Positions 59,485-64,000 of a stretch of DNA of 64,000 bases are shown here, piece by piece. How positions within the stretch are numbered: position 1 is the first letter of the stretch; each line of letters starts with the position of its first letter. Position numbers and translations under genes: made by a program. Source of the stretch: an uncultured Odoribacter sp. (GTDB lineage Bacteria > Bacteroidota > Bacteroidia > Bacteroidales > Marinifilaceae); the NCBI GenBank assembly GCA_910578105.1, contig CAJTPD010000001.1:62001-126000 (forward strand), in the 5' to 3' direction. The notes below the pieces were generated by a model. The model had not been told where the DNA came from. It searched no databases and saw nothing but the letters and a program-made list of their open reading frames with translations.

Positions 59485-61518
59485 TTATTTTTTCAGCATT
59501 TCACAGATTTCATTGTATACAGATTCGCCTGTGAAGCCGAATTTTTCGTCCAGAACTTTGGCTGGTGCGGAGTAGCCGAAATGATTTACTCCGTGTATTT
59601 TTCCGTGGCAACCGACCAGTCCTTCGAGTGTGACGGATAGCCCTGCAGTAAGCCCGAATTTAGGTCTATCTGCCGGAATCACTTCTTCCTGGTAAGCAAT
59701 TGGTTGTTGCCGGAACAGACCTTCTGAAATAGCAGATACAACTTGTGAGGTGATGCCTTTTCTTTCTTTCAGCAGATGGGCAGCTTCGGTCAAAGTAGAT
59801 ACTTCCGAACCGGATGCAATCAGAATGACATCGGGATTCTGTCCGTTTTTCAGTGTAATGTAGGCACCTTTTTCGGCAGCCATAGCTTCGTCATAGCGAT
59901 TGTTTTCTGCTGGCAGGTCATTTACATTTTGCCGGGAGAATACCAATGCCGTCGGGGTGTCGGTGTTTTCCATTGCCATTTTCCACGCTATACTGGTTTC
60001 GGCGGCATCTGCAGGGCGTAGTGCCAGTAAGCTCATTTTGTGATGGTGATTCTGCATTTTTTCCAGTAGCCGTAACTGGGCTTCGTGTTCGATAGGCTGG
60101 TGGGTAGGACCGTCTTCACCCACGCGGAATGCGTCGTGGGTCCAGATATATTTCACCGGTACTTCCATTAAAGCTGATAACCGGAAAGCCGGTTTCATAT
60201 AGTCAGAGAATACAAAGAAAGTTCCGCAGGCTACATGGATACCACCGTGGAGGGCGATGCCGTTGCAAATGGCTGCCATGGTCAGTTCTGCTACGCCGGC
60301 TTGCAGGAATTTTCCGCTGAAGTCTCCTTTTACCAGATTTCTTGCACCTCCTTTGATGAATCCGTCGGTTTTGTCGGAGTTTGAAAGGTCGGCAGAACTG
60401 ACAATCATATTGTCTACCTGTTTAGCCAATTCTGCCAATACGTCGGCAGAAGCTGCCCGGGTGGCAATGTTGGCTTTGTGGGCAATGGCTTTGTAGTCGA
60501 TGTCAGGAGCTTTTCCCGACAGATAATAGTGATATTTGGCTGCCAGTTCAGGATTTGCTTTTTCCCAGGCTGCCTGTTCTTCTTTTTTCTTTTTGGCGTA
60601 AGCCTTTTTTTCTTCAATCACCTTTTTGTAATATTCCAGTACTTCGGGGAAGATGGTGAAAGGATGTTCCGGATTGCCGCCCAGGTTTTCAATGGTTTTT
60701 TGGATTGATGCACCTGCTGCGCTGAGTGGCTGACCATGCGTAGATACTTTATTGGAGTAGTCTTCATTGTTTTCTCCGATGGCACCTTTTCCCATTAAGG
60801 TATGACCGATAATCAGAGTAGGACGTTGCGTTTCCGCCTGGGCTTTTTTCAATGCCTGGCGGATTTCTTCCGCACTATTTCCGTTGATGGTTATCGTATT
60901 CCAGCCCCAGGCTTTGTATTTCATTGCTGTATCTTCGTGGGTAACTTCGTCCACTTTAGTGGAGAGCTGGATGTTGTTGGCATCGTAAAACATAATCAGG
61001 TTTGACAGTCCCAGTGTTCCGGCTATGCGGCCTGCTCCCTGGGAAATTTCTTCCTGTATACCTCCGTCTGAGATGAAAGCGTATGTTTTGTGGGCCATCC
61101 ATTCTCCGAAACGCGCCACCAGAAAGCGTTCCGCAATAGCTGCTCCGACGGCCATAGCATGTCCCTGTCCCAACGGACCGGAAGTATTTTCAATACCTCT
61201 TTGTATGTCTCTTTCCGGATGTCCGGGAGTGATGCTGCCCCATTGACGGAAGTTTTGCAGGTCTTCCATAGTGTATTTACCAAGCAGGCTTAGTGTTGCA
61301 TAGAGCATCGGTGACATATGGCCGGGGTCCAGGAAAAAACGGTCCCGGTTTGCCCATGTTGCATCTTCCGGATCAAAGTTCAGAAATTCTGAAAATAACA
61401 CATTGGCGTAGTCGGCTCCTCCCATAGCTCCGCCGGGGTGTCCTGATTTAGCTTTTTCTACCATTGCTGCTGCAAGAATCCGGATATTATCCGCTGCTCT
61501 GTCGGTTATTGTATTCAT
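59485..61518 (-). CDS. tkt: Transketolase
   Basis: A 677-residue thiamine-diphosphate enzyme of the pentose-phosphate pathway moving two-carbon units between sugar phosphates. The N-terminal block KAKSGHPGGAMGGADYANVLF, the GPLGQGHAMAVGAAIAERFL block and SDGGIQEEISQGAGRIAG (GDG-like cofactor site; the usual GDGCLMEG is degenerate) are present. The C-terminal half has RVGEDGPTHQPIEHEAQL and LIASGSEVSTLTEAA. A Lys/Glu-rich stretch of about 30 residues near 310-340 (EEKKAYAKKKKEEQAAWEKA) is unusual in length but also occurs in Bacteroidales enzymes, from memory. It has its own -7 element and terminator. Confidence 0.95.
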   Translation of the reverse strand: MNTITDRAADNIRILAAAMVEKAKSGHPGGAMGGADYANVLFSEFLNFDPEDATWANRDRFFLDPGHMSPMLYATLSLLGKYTMEDLQNFRQWGSITPGHPERDIQRGIENTSGPLGQGHAMAVGAAIAERFLVARFGEWMAHKTYAFISDGGIQEEISQGAGRIAGTLGLSNLIMFYDANNIQLSTKVDEVTHEDTAMKYKAWGWNTITINGNSAEEIRQALKKAQAETQRPTLIIGHTLMGKGAIGENNEDYSNKVSTHGQPLSAAGASIQKTIENLGGNPEHPFTIFPEVLEYYKKVIEEKKAYAKKKKEEQAAWEKANPELAAKYHYYLSGKAPDIDYKAIAHKANIATRAASADVLAELAKQVDNMIVSSADLSNSDKTDGFIKGGARNLVKGDFSGKFLQAGVAELTMAAICNGIALHGGIHVACGTFFVFSDYMKPAFRLSALMEVPVKYIWTHDAFRVGEDGPTHQPIEHEAQLRLLEKMQNHHHKMSLLALRPADAAETSIAWKMAMENTDTPTALVFSRQNVNDLPAENNRYDEAMAAEKGAYITLKNGQNPDVILIASGSEVSTLTEAAHLLKERKGITSQVVSAISEGLFRQQPIAYQEEVIPADRPKFGLTAGLSVTLEGLVGCHGKIHGVNHFGYSAPAKVLDEKFGFTGESVYNEICEMLKK

Positions 61519-61548
61519 ATTAGTTTTAGGGTTTATTTATTTTTTGAA

Positions 61549-61556
61549 CAAAGATA
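61549..61556 (-). promoter_or_regulatory. Bacteroidota -7 element for tkt
   Basis: The minus strand reads TATCTTTG, a perfect TAnnTTTG, 30 bases before the tkt ATG. No -33 TTG at proper spacing is evident. Confidence 0.5.
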
Positions 61557-61627
61557 TAATAAAGAAATGAAAGTCTGGTATAGTATACTTTCTCATACTT
61601 TTTGTTTGATTACAAGGAATTTTATAT

Positions 61628-64000
61628 TTAAAGATTTAGGTCTTTATACTGATGTTCCCACCAAGCCGGCTGGTCTTTCAGGTATTTGGCAAAGTAGGAG
61701 AGGATGGTATTGTTCCATAAGATGCGCTGGTTGTAATCGACAACAGCGTGGTCGGCATCTTTTACGAAAACCAGTTCTGCATCTTTGCCTAAGAGTTTCA
61801 GGGCTGTATAAAATTCGATGCTCTGTCCGGTAGGAACGTTTACGTCTTTGGTGCCGTGGATTAACAACAGGGGTACTTTGACTTTGTCTGCATTGAATAG
61901 CGGGCTTTGGTCTACATATATATCCCTGCGGTTCCAGGGGTAAGCGTGTGCCGAGGCGTTGGTGCTGTATCCGTAGCCCCAATATCCTTCACCCCAGTAT
62001 CCGGCAATGGAAGATATTCCGGCATGCGATATGGCACAGGCGAAAATATCGGTCTGTGTTGTCAGGTATTCGGTGGTAAATCCGCCGTAAGATGCTCCCA
62101 TGCAGCCAACTCTTGCCGGGTCGATGAAAGTATGCGCCTTGATAAATGCTTTTGTTGAAGCGATGATTTCGTCGCCTGTGATTTTTCCCCAGTTGTTCTG
62201 GTGGCGGGCAGAAAATTCCTGGCCGTATCCGATGGTTCCGGAGGGTTGGAGTACATAAACAACGTAACCATTGGCTGTGTATAGGTTAAATGGCCAACGG
62301 CCGCCGAAAGTACGTGATACCGGGGTTGTCCCGCCGTAATAATAGACAATCAACGGGTATTTTTTGGATGGGTCAAAGTCTGCCGGCAGATAGTAACGGC
62401 CGTCAATAACCGTACCTTTTTTGTAGTTGTAGTCCCAGTCTTTCATTTCCCCGAATGTGATGTTTTCATATTGTTTTTGAGCAGGATTGTCCCATAAAGC
62501 GGCCTGGTTGCCGGATAGATTCAGGGTGTAAATGCGGGGTGGGTAATTGGTATTGGAAGCGGTGTACATCATTTCATTGGCATTTTCCGAAAAGCTGGTT
62601 CTCAGAATCATGTCGCCCGGGCAGTTGATGCGGGTAAATTTACCGTTTTTGTATTGATATAACCGGACAAAATCGGCTTCGGTAACTTTGGCATAGATAG
62701 TTCCGTTCTTATGCCATATTGCTTCTTCGACAGAAGGATTGAAATTCCGGGTGATTGCCTGGGTTTGTTTTGTGGTCAGGTCATACAGGTAGAGCTGGGT
62801 GTCATATTGGTTTGCAATTTGGTTTTTGCCAATATTTTCACCCATTTTTCCGAATGCTGAAGGGCCGCCTTGTACTAATAATTTTGTTCCGTCGGGGGAA
62901 AAACTGCAATTAACAGAGAATAAGCGGTCCTGCCACAGTGTATCGGTTTTTAATGTGGCGATGTCTATCAGATATATGCTTTGTTTGCTGAATGGGTATT
63001 CAGTGTATTCCGGCCGGCTTGTTGAGAATAGCAGTTTTTTTCCGTCTGCACTGATATCCATAAGTGAAGTAGTCAGATTCCCCCAGGTCAGCCGGGAATG
63101 TAATCCGGTAGCAAAGTCGTATTTACACAGGTAATAGCGTTGCCGGAAATAAGCCTGACGGTCTTGGATGCCGGCAAGTTTACGTAGTTCCCATTGTGAG
63201 TCGCTGTAATTTTCGTAATCGTAATAAATCAGGTAAGAACGATCCGGCGACCAGGTGTAGCTTGTGATTTGCTGGTCTTCCTTAATCAGACAGGTTTGCT
63301 GTTGTTTTTCGATGTCGTAACTATATAGAGAAAGTCCGGAGCCTTCGCTTTGCAGGAAGGAAAGCCGGTCTTTTCCCGGAATCCATTGAATGTTGCTGAT
63401 ACCGCTGTAGAATGTGTAGACGATTTCTTTGTCGCCAATCCGGTAAACATAAGTATTGGTGATACTCTTGCCTTGTGATGTATTGGTGATGCCTACGATG
63501 GCATATTTTCCGCTAGGGGATACCTGAAGGGTGCTGACTTGCTTGCCATTTAAAATATCGTAGATGTTTTTGCCACGTTGCGGAGAAATAGAAAATTCAA
63601 CAGGAGCGTTTTCAAATTCTTTGTCGGCTTCAAAATGGGCAAAGGCTATTTTTCCTCCCCGGGTGAGTGATTTAATGATAAGGGTATGTTTGCCGGGAAG
63701 CCATTCTCCCGGAATTTGCCGGGTGGTTGGTTTGTTTTCGGAAACAGTGATTTTTTTTACGCCATCTATGTAAATTTCGGTATTTCCGAAGAGATGAAAA
63801 TGGAGTTTTCCGCTTATCCACTCTGAATTGCTGAAATAGATGGCGTAATAATTTAGGGAAAAAGATTCTTGTTTTGCCGCTACAATTGTATCTTTTTCTG
63901 TGTTAGCCAGGGTCCATTTCAGTTGATGGAAATGAGATTCTGTTTTGTTTGTGTCCGGAATCAGGTTTTGAATATTAATGCTGTTGTATCCGGAGAGCAT
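61628..64000 (-). CDS. S9-family serine peptidase (prolyl-oligopeptidase/DPP type, 5' truncated)
   Basis: The C-terminal 790 residues of an S9 peptidase; the frame runs off the window end, and the first visible Met is probably internal because no signal peptide follows it. The N-terminal visible part is a beta-propeller (repeated WSPDRSYLIYYDYE-like and DISADGKKLLFSTSRPEYT-like blades, about 165-480). The catalytic alpha/beta-hydrolase domain has GCMGASYGGFTTEYL with the nucleophile Ser at visible residue 637, the Asp in HGTKDVNVP and the His in DADHAVVDY. Such enzymes release dipeptides or short peptides, usually in the periplasm. It lies 109 bases upstream of tkt on the same strand. Confidence 0.93.
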   Translation of the reverse strand: MLSGYNSINIQNLIPDTNKTESHFHQLKWTLANTEKDTIVAAKQESFSLNYYAIYFSNSEWISGKLHFHLFGNTEIYIDGVKKITVSENKPTTRQIPGEWLPGKHTLIIKSLTRGGKIAFAHFEADKEFENAPVEFSISPQRGKNIYDILNGKQVSTLQVSPSGKYAIVGITNTSQGKSITNTYVYRIGDKEIVYTFYSGISNIQWIPGKDRLSFLQSEGSGLSLYSYDIEKQQQTCLIKEDQQITSYTWSPDRSYLIYYDYENYSDSQWELRKLAGIQDRQAYFRQRYYLCKYDFATGLHSRLTWGNLTTSLMDISADGKKLLFSTSRPEYTEYPFSKQSIYLIDIATLKTDTLWQDRLFSVNCSFSPDGTKLLVQGGPSAFGKMGENIGKNQIANQYDTQLYLYDLTTKQTQAITRNFNPSVEEAIWHKNGTIYAKVTEADFVRLYQYKNGKFTRINCPGDMILRTSFSENANEMMYTASNTNYPPRIYTLNLSGNQAALWDNPAQKQYENITFGEMKDWDYNYKKGTVIDGRYYLPADFDPSKKYPLIVYYYGGTTPVSRTFGGRWPFNLYTANGYVVYVLQPSGTIGYGQEFSARHQNNWGKITGDEIIASTKAFIKAHTFIDPARVGCMGASYGGFTTEYLTTQTDIFACAISHAGISSIAGYWGEGYWGYGYSTNASAHAYPWNRRDIYVDQSPLFNADKVKVPLLLIHGTKDVNVPTGQSIEFYTALKLLGKDAELVFVKDADHAVVDYNQRILWNNTILSYFAKYLKDQPAWWEHQYKDLNL

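Noticed and set aside
1..64000. tRNA, rRNA, riboswitches, CRISPR array, prophage or insertion sequence
   Set aside because: Intergenic gaps were scanned by eye; all are below 300 bases and none has a cloverleaf, regular spaced repeats or a transposase/integrase reading frame. A covariance-model search would be the decisive test.

Overview
The window comes from a member of the Bacteroidota, order Bacteroidales. Three kinds of evidence support this: two SusC/SusD-type outer-membrane uptake pairs with lipoprotein partners, several upstream regions carrying the Bacteroidota -7 promoter element TAnnTTTG, and family-typical proteins (BACON-domain lipoprotein, GSCFA protein, GH84 hexosaminidase, long SecA of about 1,100 residues). 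FAS1, TlpA-like and M6-protease genes inside SusCD loci, together with the anaerobe genes hydG, cyuA and rubrerythrin, point to a gut anaerobe, perhaps of the Odoribacteraceae; that last step is inference. No rRNA, tRNA, CRISPR array, transposase or phage gene was seen, and no gene-free stretch exceeds 300 bases.

Bases 1-18465 (all + strand) hold two consecutive nutrient-uptake loci. Locus 1 (cut at its 5' end) is susC, susD, a lipoprotein resembling Mx1-type metallopeptidases but without the zinc motif, a large Ig-like lipoprotein, an M6-family metalloprotease with an intact HExxH motif, a small lipoprotein and a lipoprotein with three BACON-like repeats. A strong hairpin separates it from locus 2: susC, susD, a FAS1-like lipoprotein, a small lipoprotein and a TlpA-like thioredoxin-fold protein whose active-site pair is NGNC instead of CxxC. 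I infer that both loci handle protein or peptide (RagAB-like) rather than glycan, since proteases and no glycan-degrading enzymes are present.

Bases 18466-33776 are a mosaic. A minus-strand block carries lepB, a TrmH-family methyltransferase, miaB and mntP. It is followed by a GSCFA protein, a histidine-rich SPOR-like protein, cyuA and hydG (cysteine desulfidase next to the [FeFe]-hydrogenase maturase), a rubrerythrin-esterase pair, a TPR lipoprotein, an acyltransferase, an AlkZ-like winged-helix protein, a DUF1294 protein and a divergent DJ-1/HxlR pair.

Bases 33777-64000 are mostly housekeeping on the + strand: a PorE-like OmpA protein, birA, rpsA, rnz, manC, upp, a small secreted protein, secA, lgt, guaD, rmuC, engB, ispE, a membrane protein and a low-molecular-weight phosphatase. 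Two minus-strand membrane genes (HdeD-like, MscS) follow, then argS, a PHP phosphatase, an inositol-monophosphatase-family gene and a GH84 hexosaminidase. The end holds a patatin-like gene (-), a GNAT gene (+), transketolase (-) and a 5'-truncated S9 peptidase (-). Convergent gene pairs are usually separated by perfect or near-perfect hairpins.
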